NCBI GenBank assembly: GCA_015067725.1
Contig: SVLX01000025.1
Coordinates: 1-38,740 of the forward strand
DNA: 38,740 nucleotides
Direction of reading: 5' to 3'
From: Oscillospiraceae bacterium
Lineage (GTDB): Bacteria; Bacillota; Clostridia; Oscillospirales; Oscillospiraceae
Under the pieces are notes generated by a model that saw only the letters and a program-made list of their open reading frames with translations, was not told the DNA's origin and did no database searches. Of the stretch, positions 1 through 6,485 are shown piece by piece. The first letter of the stretch is position 1, and every line of letters starts with the position of its first letter. The position numbers were made by a program, and so were the translations under genes.

Positions 1-2
1 TT

Positions 3-83
3 AACAACACACCGAGTGGAACGATGAATACAATTGAGTATGCAATCAAGCAGAATGTACCAGTAGAATTTATTAAGGGGTGA
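3..83 (+). CDS. C-terminal fragment of a possible SLOG/Rossmann-type protein
   Basis: The window opens inside a reading frame that runs from position 3 to a TGA at 81-83, giving 26 residues. It contains a Ser-Gly-Thr, Asn-Thr-Ile, Tyr-Ala and Pro-Val pattern. That pattern resembles the C-terminal glycine-rich turn plus helix of SLOG/DprA-like nucleotide-binding proteins, where a conserved SGT or GGT precedes an amphipathic helix and a final strand. The stop lies 4 bases before the next ATG, and the ribosome binding site of that gene overlaps the end of this frame, so the two are probably co-transcribed. Too little is visible for a firm call; the assignment is inference. Confidence 0.4.
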   Translation, partial: NNTPSGTMNTIEYAIKQNVPVEFIKG

Positions 84-87
84 GTTA

Positions 88-627
88 ATGCGAAGAATTA
101 TCCTTGTCCTCATGATGGTAGCGCTGCTGTTATCTTTAGTGGCCTGTTCTGATGTCAGCACCCCAGAGCCAGAGCGTTGCAGCGTATGCGACTACATTCC
201 CAGCCATGCACCGTGCCTGATTAACCTCAACACAGGTGAGGTTGGAGAGATTGCGCTCTACGAACCGCATCACACCTTGGTGGGTGAAATCGCAGAGGAA
301 CAGCGAGGCGGTTACTTTAGCTTTATGTCCGTTGCCGGACTTCGGGGGCACCTGGATGCTTGTGTGCCGGAAGCCCATATCACCGTCCCAGATGGAGTTG
401 AAAAGTACGAGGAGAAGCATTTTTGTAGTACCTGCCGAGAACTATTGGGGACCTACGCAGAGTGCGGCTTCGTCCTGGCGGATTTGAGGAATCCTGAAAC
501 ACCTACGATCTATCCAGTTGAGGCCGGTACGGAGTTCGAGGTTCGATGCTACAAGGTTTTCGTAACCGAAGATGCCGAGGGAGAGTTGGATATTGCTGTG
601 CTTGGATCAATTCCGACCGACGAATAG
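88..627 (+). CDS. Small secreted lipoprotein of unknown function
   Basis: A 179-residue protein with a lipoprotein signal peptide: positive residues at the start, a hydrophobic stretch over residues 4-18 and a lipobox LVAC whose Cys is about residue 20. It is therefore expected to be lipid-anchored on the outer face of the membrane. The mature part contains several cysteines, including Cys-x-x-Cys pairs near residues 31-34 and in the second half (Cys-Ser-Thr-Cys). This suggests a small metal-bound or disulfide-stabilised fold, but I recognise no family. The start has a good AAGGGGTG ribosome binding site that lies in the end of the upstream frame. No terminator is obvious downstream before the repeat array that begins near 663. 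Confidence 0.75.
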   Translation: MRRIILVLMMVALLLSLVACSDVSTPEPERCSVCDYIPSHAPCLINLNTGEVGEIALYEPHHTLVGEIAEEQRGGYFSFMSVAGLRGHLDACVPEAHITVPDGVEKYEEKHFCSTCRELLGTYAECGFVLADLRNPETPTIYPVEAGTEFEVRCYKVFVTEDAEGELDIAVLGSIPTDE

Positions 628-662
628 GAACTCACTCTTTCTTAACTCTGTGATGCCTTGAC

Positions 663-830
663 CACAATGACACTTTTCCTCTGACAATGAAACTTTTACA
701 GCCACAATGAAACTTACCCAATCACGCTGAAACTTTCCTTCTGAGTTAGTTTCAGCGTGACTTTATATGGGCAAAAAATCGCTCAAAAACAAGACTTGAG
801 ACTGCACACCCGACAGCACAATGAAACTTA
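663..830. repeat. Array of ATGAAACTT-type repeats, possible IS21-family end
   Basis: Four related 13-16 base units built on a core like ACAATGAAACTT start at about 663, 684, 703 and 723, spaced roughly 20 bases apart. A further copy lies at 817-830. The fourth unit is also the left arm of a 13-base inverted repeat, 722-734 with 748-760. IS21-family elements are known to carry several repeated transposase-binding sites next to their terminal inverted repeats, and this spacing fits that arrangement. No istA/istB genes are visible, so this could be a remnant end or an unrelated repeat. It accounts for most of the gene-free stretch 628-887. Confidence 0.5.
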
Positions 831-887
831 CCCTAAAATAGAAAAAGCCGAAAACCCCTGTCCTGCAAAGATTTTCGGAAAAAGAAA

Positions 888-932
888 AAGTCTGATAGTT
901 TGCGATACTCTCGTATCAAAACTATCAGACTT
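888..932 (-). terminator. Rho-independent terminator of ssrA
   Basis: A 14-base perfect stem (888-901 with 919-932), with a further short inner stem, lies only 3 bases past the CCA end of the tmRNA. On the minus strand it is followed by a T-rich tract (TTTCTTTTT). This is a strong intrinsic terminator for tmRNA transcription. Confidence 0.85.
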
Positions 933-935
933 ATT

Positions 936-1283
936 TGGTGGAGGCGAGGGGAATCGAACCCCTGTCCGAAAGCAACTTGACAAGAACTTCTCCGGGCGCA
1001 GTTTGTTATTTACATTCCCTCATCCCGGCGGGAACAAACACTCTACGGGACTTGGTAGCTTCATGATGCGTGGTATGGGCAAAGCTTACCATACGCACGG
1101 GCTCCACTCAAATCACACCCGAGCCCGGCTCGTGGACCTTCCGGGGCGGATGGGCGCCTAATTAGGCAGCCTTTGCAACGTAAGCGTTGTCAGTTAATTT
1201 TAAAAGGTACCCGTTTTATCGTGGTCAGGTGCCACGGCCCGCTATTCCAGCCTCACTACCCCCGTCGAAACCAGTACGCCCCC
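936..1283 (-). ncRNA. ssrA: tmRNA (SsrA)
   Basis: Transfer-messenger RNA, which rescues stalled ribosomes together with SmpB and adds a degradation tag. On the minus strand the 5' end is GGGGGCGUACUGG followed by the typical tmRNA UUCGACGGGGGU segment. The 3' end has a T-arm with GGTTCGATTCC and ends in CCA (936-938). A 7-base acceptor stem pairs GGGGGCG (1277-1283) with CGCCUCC, with one G-U pair, which sets both ends. The internal frame encodes a tag ending TDNAYVAKAA followed by TAA (about 1162-1194); the exact resume codon is not certain. The length, about 348 nt, is normal. It lies downstream of smpB and a cyclophilin on the same strand, and a strong terminator follows at once. Confidence 0.95.
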
Positions 1284-1323
1284 AGATAAAAAGGCTCTAA
1301 TCCGCAAAAGAAGATGAAGTTGG

Positions 1324-1355
1324 AAACCCGACCGGACCGGAGAAGCCCGGTCGGG
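1324..1355 (-). terminator. Hairpin after the cyclophilin gene, probable weak terminator
   Basis: On the minus strand a 9-base GC-rich stem (1347-1355 pairing with 1327-1335) begins 15 bases past the cyclophilin stop codon. Only GTTTCC follows, so the T-tract is poor. It may partly separate the smpB-cyclophilin transcript from ssrA, or act as a 3' end stabiliser or processing point. Confidence 0.5.
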
Positions 1356-1369
1356 GATTGGGTGATGGT

Positions 1370-1906
1370 TTAGAATCTGCCGAAGGGATCGGGCAGCTTA
1401 TTGGGCTCGGGATAGGTCTCGCCTTGGGTATCAACGGTGATGGAGCGAATCTTCTGCTCGGTCTGGGGCCGGTCGGAGCGGTCGGTCTTCACAGAAGCGA
1501 TACGGTCCACAACCTCCATGCCACTGGTGACCTTGCCAAAGGCGGCGTACTGACCGTCTAAGTGCTTGGCATCGGCATGCATGATGAAGAACTGACTACC
1601 GGCGGAGTTGGGGGACTGGGCACGGGCCATGGACAGAACACCCCGCTTGTGCTTCTGGGGATTGTCCACGCCGTTAAACAGGAATTCGCCCTTGATGCAG
1701 TAGCCGGGGCCACCAGTGCCGGTGCCTTCGGGACAGCCGCCCTGAATCATGAATCCGGGGATGACCCGGTGGAAAATCAGACCGTCATAGAATTTCTTCT
1801 GTACCAGAGAGATGAAATTGTAAACGGACTGGGGGGCCTTATCGGGATAGAGTTCAGCGGTGATGATGCCGCCGTCTTCCATTTCAATGGTGATGATGGG
1901 GTTCAT
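1370..1906 (-). CDS. Cyclophilin-type peptidyl-prolyl cis-trans isomerase
   Basis: A 178-residue single-domain cyclophilin that catalyses cis-trans isomerisation of prolyl bonds and helps protein folding. The family signature FHRVIPGFMIQGG is at residues 45-57, with the catalytic Arg at 47 and Gln at 55. Further conserved segments are NSAGSQFFI and GQYAAFGKV. There is no signal peptide, so it should be cytoplasmic. The start codon lies 2 bases after the smpB stop and its ribosome binding site (GAGAGGT) lies within the smpB end, so the two are co-transcribed and probably translationally coupled. The last 20 or so residues, rich in Pro and Glu, extend beyond the core fold. Confidence 0.93.
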   Translation of the reverse strand: MNPIITIEMEDGGIITAELYPDKAPQSVYNFISLVQKKFYDGLIFHRVIPGFMIQGGCPEGTGTGGPGYCIKGEFLFNGVDNPQKHKRGVLSMARAQSPNSAGSQFFIMHADAKHLDGQYAAFGKVTSGMEVVDRIASVKTDRSDRPQTEQKIRSITVDTQGETYPEPNKLPDPFGRF

Positions 1907-1908
1907 GG

Positions 1909-2370
1909 TCAGTACCTCTCTTTCATGGCCCGGTCCATCTGCCGTTTTGCGTCTTTCACGGCGGCGTCCTGGCGCTTATCATATAGCTTTTTGCCCTTGC
2001 ACAGACCCACAGAGACCTTGACCCGGGCATTTTTGAAGTATACGGAAATGGGAATCAGGGTATAGCCATCCTGCTTGATTTTGCCATACAGCCGGTTGAT
2101 TTCCTGCTTGTGCATCAAAAGGCGGCGTGGACGGCGGGGATCTTTGTTGAAGATATTACCCTTCTCATAGGGGGAGACGTGCATTTGATTGACGAAAATC
2201 TCCCCATTTTTAATGCCGCACCAGGCGTCCTTCAACGACAATGTACCGGCACGGATAGACTTAACCTCGGTGCCGAACAGTTCGATGCCGGCTTCGTATT
2301 CTTCTTCCACGAAGTATTCATGGTAGACCTGACGATTCTTCGACATGACTTTAATTCCTTTGGGCTCCAA
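1909..2370 (-). CDS. smpB: SsrA-binding protein SmpB
   Basis: SmpB binds the tRNA-like domain of tmRNA and brings it to stalled ribosomes. The 153-residue product has the conserved GIELFGTEVKSIRAG, the SLKDAW region, and the basic C-terminal tail (Lys-Arg-Gln-Met-Asp-Arg) that acts as the mRNA mimic in the ribosome. The start is taken as TTG at 2368-2370, because a strong AAGGAGGTG sits 8-10 bases upstream and because SmpB proteins of related Clostridia, as I recall them, start with a Lys-Gly-Ile-Lys segment. An internal ATG eight codons later has only a weak AAAGGA site. A promoter is seen at 2396-2424. The gene stands in its usual neighbourhood, close to ssrA. Confidence 0.95.
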   Translation of the reverse strand: MEPKGIKVMSKNRQVYHEYFVEEEYEAGIELFGTEVKSIRAGTLSLKDAWCGIKNGEIFVNQMHVSPYEKGNIFNKDPRRPRRLLMHKQEINRLYGKIKQDGYTLIPISVYFKNARVKVSVGLCKGKKLYDKRQDAAVKDAKRQMDRAMKERY

Positions 2371-2395
2371 GCTGTTGACACCTCCTTGCCGGATA

Positions 2396-2424
2396 ATCTT
2401 ATTCCATTATATCACGCTTGTCAA
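2396..2424 (-). promoter_or_regulatory. Sigma-A type promoter for smpB
   Basis: Read on the minus strand: TTGACA (2419-2424), a 17-base spacer and TAAGAT (2396-2401). The -35 box overlaps the stop codon of the upstream HAD gene, so smpB can be transcribed on its own. Confidence 0.6.
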
Positions 2425-3083
2425 GCTTTAATCAGTATTTTTTCCAAATCTTTCACATTCCGGAGCAGGTGGGTGCTTCTGGCGGTCATTCCTGCCTCAA
2501 TTTCCGGGATGTTTCGTCCGTTCCAGCCGGCCCAGGCGAAGTCCACGCCCCGGCTTTTGGCCATTTCCCATCCGGTGGGCAGGTCATCCACCACCAGCAT
2601 CTCCCGTGGCGAAAACCCATAGCGGCGCATCAGGTCATCCAGCGCATAGGGGGCGGGTTTTCGTTGCTCCGGCCCTAAGTTCCAGTCATAGATGTTATCG
2701 GGACAGAATCCGAAGTGCGCTTCGTAATCTCTCAGGATATTCTCCCGGGCAGAGTGGGAGGATACGCTGACCAGACCGCCTGCTTCCCGGTATCGGATGA
2801 GTTGCTCCTTCATCCCCGGAAATGCCGGGGGAAGGTGATCCATGGCATAGTTTAACCAGATTTCATACTGTATCCTAAATTCCCGGTCATCGAAGCCAAA
2901 GTGATTTGCGCACATCTGACTGAAGCCCTCCCGATAGGTCCACAGGGAGAACTCCTCCGGGCTGACGGTCATTCCGGGGCGCAGTACCCGCAGTGCTTCC
3001 AGGAAGGCGGGATAGTTTACGGTGGATTCACTGCGCACCACAGTGTCGTCGTGGTCCAGCACCAGGCAGCGATATCTTAGCAT
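2421..3083 (-). CDS. HAD-family hydrolase (phosphatase-like)
   Basis: A 220-residue haloacid-dehalogenase-superfamily protein. Motif I is DHDDT at residues 10-14, giving the nucleophile Asp10 and general acid Asp12. Motif II is the Ser-rich VSVSSHS segment, motif III Lys lies in the QRKPAPY segment, and motif IV is VVDDLPTG, where two acidic residues bind magnesium. The helical cap between motifs I and II is consistent with the subfamily I phosphatases that act on small phosphorylated metabolites. The substrate cannot be read from the sequence. The start has an AAGGAGA ribosome binding site. It reads divergently from the SOS-controlled polymerase unit and runs into smpB, whose promoter overlaps its stop. 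Confidence 0.85.
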   Translation of the reverse strand: MLRYRCLVLDHDDTVVRSESTVNYPAFLEALRVLRPGMTVSPEEFSLWTYREGFSQMCANHFGFDDREFRIQYEIWLNYAMDHLPPAFPGMKEQLIRYREAGGLVSVSSHSARENILRDYEAHFGFCPDNIYDWNLGPEQRKPAPYALDDLMRRYGFSPREMLVVDDLPTGWEMAKSRGVDFAWAGWNGRNIPEIEAGMTARSTHLLRNVKDLEKILIKA

Positions 3084-3192
3084 ACTGCGTCTCCTTGATT
3101 TTTTTCATCCATCATATAGAATCATCGGGAGACTGTCAAGGGGCAACCGGGTAAAATTTCCGGAACTTCCTGCACTTTCCGGCCAAGGTGGC

Positions 3193-3221
3193 TTGCAAAA
3201 TAAGACGGGCTGTGTTATAAT
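3193..3221 (+). promoter_or_regulatory. Consensus promoter of the Y-family polymerase unit
   Basis: TTGCAA (3193-3198), 17-base spacer and perfect TATAAT (3216-3221). The predicted transcription start falls inside the LexA-like palindrome that begins immediately downstream. Confidence 0.8.
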
Positions 3222-3235
3222 AGAACAAAAGTTCG
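3222..3235 (+). promoter_or_regulatory. LexA-type SOS box
   Basis: AGAACAAAAGTTCG contains GAAC, 4 bases, GTTC, matching the Gram-positive LexA (DinR) box CGAAC-N4-GTTCG at all but the outermost left base. It abuts the -10 box and covers the expected transcription start, so a bound repressor would block initiation. DNA-damage control of the two genes downstream is a strong inference. Confidence 0.85.
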
Positions 3236-3250
3236 AAAGTCGGTGGAACT

Positions 3251-3517
3251 ATGGAAAAAGCGCAGAAGATCGAGGTCATCGCCATACACGGCACAGACGG
3301 GCAGATTCGCCCCCTGCGGATTCGCTTTGCCGGAGAAGATCACCAGCTCCACCGACTCTGCATTGATCAGATTGTCAGCACCCGGGAGGTTATCTATGTG
3401 GGTATTGAGGCCATGATTTACCTCTGCCGGGCACAGGAAGAAAACCGGGAGCGGATATTTGAGCTACGTTATAATATCCGCAGTCATGATTGGCATTTGC
3501 TCAGATGGGTTTGCTGA
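3251..3517 (+). CDS. Small conserved-looking protein upstream of Y-family polymerase
   Basis: An 88-residue soluble protein with no signal peptide or membrane segment. Its pattern of short beta strands (IEVIAIHG, RPLRIRFAG, HQLHRLCIDQIV, VIYVGIEAMIYLC, ERIFELRYNI, HDWHLL) suggests a small all-beta or barrel-like fold. I know no named family that fits with certainty. It is the first gene after the SOS promoter and is followed 37 bases later by the polymerase, the position held by YolD-like genes next to uvrX/yqjW in Bacillus. The sequence does not look like YolD. A role in regulating or assisting the polymerase is inference from position only. Confidence 0.75.
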   Translation: MEKAQKIEVIAIHGTDGQIRPLRIRFAGEDHQLHRLCIDQIVSTREVIYVGIEAMIYLCRAQEENRERIFELRYNIRSHDWHLLRWVC

Positions 3518-3554
3518 GGATGTGAAAGGAAACAAAGAAAGGGAGTGGGCAACT

Positions 3555-4820
3555 GTGCCGGAGCAGGTTGTTTTCCATATTGATGCCAACAGTGCCTTCC
3601 TCTCCTGGACGGCGGCGCACCGGGTTCTGGTTTTGGGGGAGAAAGAGGACCTGCGGGAGATTCCTTCTGTGGTGGCTGGGGACAAAGAATCCCGGCACAG
3701 CATTATTTTGGCCAAAAGTATCCCGGCAAAGAAATTCGGCATCCAGACCGGAGAACCACTGTTTCAGGCGTTGGAAAAATGCCCCGGGCTGAGGGTGGTT
3801 GAGCCGGATTATGGGCTGTATGTGGAGTGTTCCCGACGTATGGTCGGAATTCTGCGGCAGATTGCCCCGGCGGTGGAGCAGTACTCCATTGACGAGGTCT
3901 GGGCAGACATGACCGGGACGGAATCTCTCTATGGTCCGCCGGTGCAGGCGGCGCACATGATTCGTCTGCGGATTTTGGAGGAACTGGGGTTTACGGTGAA
4001 TATCGGGGTTTCTTCCAATAAACTGCTGGCCAAAATGGCGGGAGATTTGGAGAAACCCAACAAGGTGCATACCATGTTTCCTGACGAAGTCCCTGACAAG
4101 ATGTGGCCCATGCCGGTGCGGGAGCTATTCATGGTCGGTCCGGCAACAGAGAAGAAACTGCACCGCATGGGTATCGATACCATTGGAGATTTGGCTGCGG
4201 CAGATGTATCGGAATTGCGCCGGAAACTGGGGAAATACGGCGATGCCATTTGGCACTCCGCCAATGGGAGAAATGCAGAGATGGTCAGTGCCACACCACC
4301 GGCAAACAAGGGCTATGGCAATTCCATTACCCTGCCCAGAGATGTAACGGATATGACTACCGCCTGTCAGGTGCTGCTCAGCCTCTGTGAGACGGTGGGG
4401 ATGCGCTTGCGGCGGGACAAAAAGAGCTGCGGCTGTATGACCGTGATGGTAAGAACCGCTGAGTTTCATCATTTTGCCCACCAGAAGCAACTGGGTGGCG
4501 CGACGGATATTACGGCAGAGCTGTACAAAGCGGCTTGCCAAACTCTGCGGGAGCTGTGGGACGGGCATACCCCTCTGCGGCAGATGGGGGTACAGGTGAC
4601 CAAACTGTCTGACGAGCGATACTGCCAGTTTGACCTGTTTTCTGCGGTAGACCCAATCCAACTGGAGCGGCGGGCGAAGCTGGATACCACTGTAGATGAC
4701 CTCCGTGAGCGGTTTGGGGAAGATATTGTCCGCAGAGCACGGTTTCTCAATGGCAAGGTGGTGCATATGGCCGGTGGATTGGCCAAAGAGCGGCGCACTG
4801 GCATGACAAAAGAGGTCTGA
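3555..4820 (+). CDS. dinB: Y-family DNA polymerase (Pol IV / UvrX-like)
   Basis: An error-prone translesion polymerase of 421 residues. The palm motif HIDANSAFLSW supplies catalytic Asp10 and the steric-gate position Phe15; SIDE at residues 111-114 supplies Asp113 and Glu114. A helix-hairpin-helix thumb segment (GPATEKKLHRMGIDTIGDLA) and a little-finger domain follow. QFDLF at residues 358-362 looks like a beta-clamp-binding motif. It sits before a final LDTTVDDLRERFG segment, an arrangement typical of the UmuC/UvrX-like Firmicute branch. The GTG start is preferred: AAGGGAG lies about 9 bases upstream, and translation from the earlier in-frame ATG at 3459 would overlap the preceding gene. SOS control comes from the box at 3222-3235. 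Confidence 0.93.
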   Translation: MPEQVVFHIDANSAFLSWTAAHRVLVLGEKEDLREIPSVVAGDKESRHSIILAKSIPAKKFGIQTGEPLFQALEKCPGLRVVEPDYGLYVECSRRMVGILRQIAPAVEQYSIDEVWADMTGTESLYGPPVQAAHMIRLRILEELGFTVNIGVSSNKLLAKMAGDLEKPNKVHTMFPDEVPDKMWPMPVRELFMVGPATEKKLHRMGIDTIGDLAAADVSELRRKLGKYGDAIWHSANGRNAEMVSATPPANKGYGNSITLPRDVTDMTTACQVLLSLCETVGMRLRRDKKSCGCMTVMVRTAEFHHFAHQKQLGGATDITAELYKAACQTLRELWDGHTPLRQMGVQVTKLSDERYCQFDLFSAVDPIQLERRAKLDTTVDDLRERFGEDIVRRARFLNGKVVHMAGGLAKERRTGMTKEV

Positions 4821-4837
4821 AACAACAGACCGGAAAA

Positions 4838-4884
4838 AGATGTATCCGGGGATTGGCACTGTCCACCCCGGATACATCTGTTTT
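4838..4884. terminator. Bidirectional terminator between convergent units
   Basis: A 14-base perfect stem pairs 4838-4851 with 4866-4879. It is followed by GTTTTA on the plus strand and by TTTTT on the minus strand, so it can end both the polymerase transcript and the converging three-gene operon. Confidence 0.85.
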
Positions 4885-5215
4885 ACTCCATTAAGAAGAA
4901 CAAGGCAATGGTCAGAAGCGGGTCTGGAGCCGACTCCGAACCGTCATTGAGCAACAACAGCAGAATCAACAGCATCAACAAGTCCCCGGTGTCCATGTTC
5001 TTAGGCAGTAGCCCGGAGAGAAAACCGGAGGCATTTGAAGGCGCGGGGGAAGGGACACAGCAGTCTTGCCGGGGCTGTTCAACCACAGGATGCTCAGGGG
5101 GACAGTGGGGCTGTGGTTGCGGGCATTGAGAATGGTTGCGGGCAGATTCGCTGGATTCGGGCACTCTGTCCCGGCGGAAGCCGCCGTCCTGCCGGGGGGT
5201 ATAGCGGTTATACAT
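4883..5215 (-). CDS. Unknown Pro/Cys-containing protein with hydrophobic Leu-rich tail
   Basis: A 110-residue protein, third in a coupled operon. The first half is polar, with His, Pro, Gln and several Cys residues. Near residue 78 it changes to a very hydrophobic segment (DLLMLLILLLLLNDG) followed by an acidic turn and a second hydrophobic stretch (LLTIALFFLME) at the extreme C terminus. Such a tail could be a membrane hairpin. The start ATG at 5213-5215 overlaps the stop of the preceding gene (ATGTATAA), and an AGGTGA site lies just upstream, so the longer in-frame ATG further upstream is not used. The function is unknown. A role at the membrane or in spores is speculation. Confidence 0.65.
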   Translation of the reverse strand: MYNRYTPRQDGGFRRDRVPESSESARNHSQCPQPQPHCPPEHPVVEQPRQDCCVPSPAPSNASGFLSGLLPKNMDTGDLLMLLILLLLLNDGSESAPDPLLTIALFFLME

Positions 5216-5660
5216 GGAAATCACCTGCCTGATGAGTCCCCTTGGACACATTCCCCAAAGCCTGCCCGGCCAGCCGGGACATCCGGGCAATCTGGATGGC
5301 CCGCTCCAGTTTCCTTGCCCGCTCAGGACGAATAAAAGGCTTCAGTGCCTGGATCAATGCCTGCTGCCGCTCATCGCCACCCATGCGCTGGGACATTTGC
5401 AGGAGAGTGCCCATGAGCTGTCTGGGATCAGGTTGGGGAAAAGCATCCATGGTGGGCATATGGAATTGGGGGACAGCTCCACCGGAAAACGCCGGGGCGG
5501 CCTGCTCCGATGCCGGAGAAACCGGTGAAATCCCTTCAGGCAGAGGCGCAGACGCGGTCTGCCCGTTCTGAAGACCCAAACTTTGCGCAAGTGCGGCCAC
5601 CTGATTCATAATCTGGGGGTTGGCCATGGCTTGTTGCAGAATTGCGGAGAGGTCAGCCAA
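5208..5660 (-). CDS. Unknown soluble helical protein, middle gene of coupled operon
   Basis: About 150 residues, with predicted helices at both ends and a Pro/Ala/Gly-rich linker between residues 35 and 80. The C-terminal helical part (QALIQALKPFIRPERARKL followed by ERAIQIARMSRLAG) is basic and amphipathic, with a repeated Ala-Leu-Lys-Pro type pattern that could mediate protein-protein or nucleic-acid contacts. TTG at 5658-5660 is the preferred start, because GGGAGG lies 8 bases upstream. The in-frame GTG at 5669 would overlap that ribosome binding site. The TTG start overlaps the stop of the previous gene by 8 bases, implying translational coupling. I do not recognise the family. Confidence 0.65.
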   Translation of the reverse strand: MADLSAILQQAMANPQIMNQVAALAQSLGLQNGQTASAPLPEGISPVSPASEQAAPAFSGGAVPQFHMPTMDAFPQPDPRQLMGTLLQMSQRMGGDERQQALIQALKPFIRPERARKLERAIQIARMSRLAGQALGNVSKGTHQAGDFHV

Positions 5661-5889
5661 GAGCGCCACCTCCCTGCAACTGCCGCAGTAAGGCCAGGAT
5701 GGCTTTGTCCCGGGTTAGCGGCTCCAAAAGGGCATTGGCTTTGGCACTGTCTCCGGCTTGAGCGGCATCCAATGCCTGCTGCAGAATGGCGGGATCGGTT
5801 TGCCGGAGAAGAGAGAAAAGCTGTTGCCCCTCCGGTGAGCCCATAATTCTGGTCAGGGCGGTGGGAGAATAGTTGGAATTTTCCTTCAT
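5653..5889 (-). CDS. Unknown small helical protein, first gene of coupled operon
   Basis: A 78-residue, mostly helical protein that begins MKENSNYSPTALTRIMGSPEG and contains an Ala/Leu/Gln-rich body (LLRQTDPAILQQALDAAQAG). The C terminus ends in a Gly-rich stretch. A GGAGG ribosome binding site precedes the ATG. The helix-turn pattern resembles that of the N-terminal part of the next protein (both contain LLRQ/ILQQA-like helices), so the two may interact or share ancestry. The three genes overlap end to end, so the products are probably made in fixed ratio. No function can be given. Confidence 0.65.
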   Translation of the reverse strand: MKENSNYSPTALTRIMGSPEGQQLFSLLRQTDPAILQQALDAAQAGDSAKANALLEPLTRDKAILALLRQLQGGGALG

Positions 5890-5894
5890 TTTGA

Positions 5895-5923
5895 TTGCCT
5901 CCTGTCCAAATTCCTGCTATAAT
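5895..5923 (+). promoter_or_regulatory. Promoter of the phosphodiesterase-coaX unit
   Basis: TTGCCT (5895-5900), 17-base spacer and TATAAT (5918-5923) preceded by TG one base upstream, giving an extended -10. It lies 69 bases before the phosphodiesterase start and is divergent from the unknown operon at 4883-5889. Confidence 0.6.
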
Positions 5924-5991
5924 AGAGAAAAACCAGCAGGGTACCAGATTTCCTGGTATACTATATGCAGACACAGGGAGGTTCGTGAACC

Positions 5992-6471
5992 ATGAAACTG
6001 CTGATTCTCTCCGATTCTCACGGCAATGTGGACGCCATGGTTGCCGTCGCAAATAAAGAATGTCCCGATGGGATTATCCATCTGGGGGACTGCTGGCGGG
6101 ATGCCACGGAACTAAAGAGACAACTGCCCCGGATTCCCATGTACCGGGTTCCGGGCAATTGTGACAGCTATAGCTGGACAGCGGGGAGCGAGGACATTCT
6201 CACCTGGAAATTTCAGGATGTCACCGTCTATATGACCCACGGGCATCACCACAACGTGAAGATGTCTCTGCTCAGGTTGCATCTTGCCGCAAAAGAAGCC
6301 GGGGCGCAGGTGGCCCTCTTTGGTCACACGCACCGGAGTTATTATGAAGACCATGACGGCGTTACCCTGATGAACCCCGGAACTTGCGGCAGTGTCATGG
6401 GAACTTATGGTATCCTGATGATTAACGGCGGGAGCTACAGCGGAGAAATCCGAAAAATCCACGGGGACTGA
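5992..6471 (+). CDS. YfcE/MJ0936-family metallophosphodiesterase
   Basis: A 159-residue calcineurin-like phosphoesterase. All metal-binding motifs are present in order: DSHGN (Asp8, His10), GDCW, GNCD, a THGH stretch near residue 83 and GHTH near residue 107. The compact length matches the YfcE/MJ0936 group, which cleaves phosphodiester bonds with bound manganese or other divalent metals. The physiological substrate is usually unknown. It is cytoplasmic. It is the first gene after the promoter at 5895-5923 and is followed 14 bases later by coaX, so the two are co-transcribed. Confidence 0.92.
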   Translation: MKLLILSDSHGNVDAMVAVANKECPDGIIHLGDCWRDATELKRQLPRIPMYRVPGNCDSYSWTAGSEDILTWKFQDVTVYMTHGHHHNVKMSLLRLHLAAKEAGAQVALFGHTHRSYYEDHDGVTLMNPGTCGSVMGTYGILMINGGSYSGEIRKIHGD

Positions 6472-6485
6472 AAGGGGAGACAACA

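Noticed and set aside
757..1161. Plus-strand open frame across the ssrA region
   Set aside because: It overlaps the terminator and most of the tmRNA, and the structured RNA explains the sequence.
3459..3554. N-terminal extension of the Y-family polymerase from ATG 3459
   Set aside because: It would overlap the upstream gene by about 60 bases and adds residues not seen in the family. The GTG at 3555 has a proper ribosome binding site and gives the usual start.
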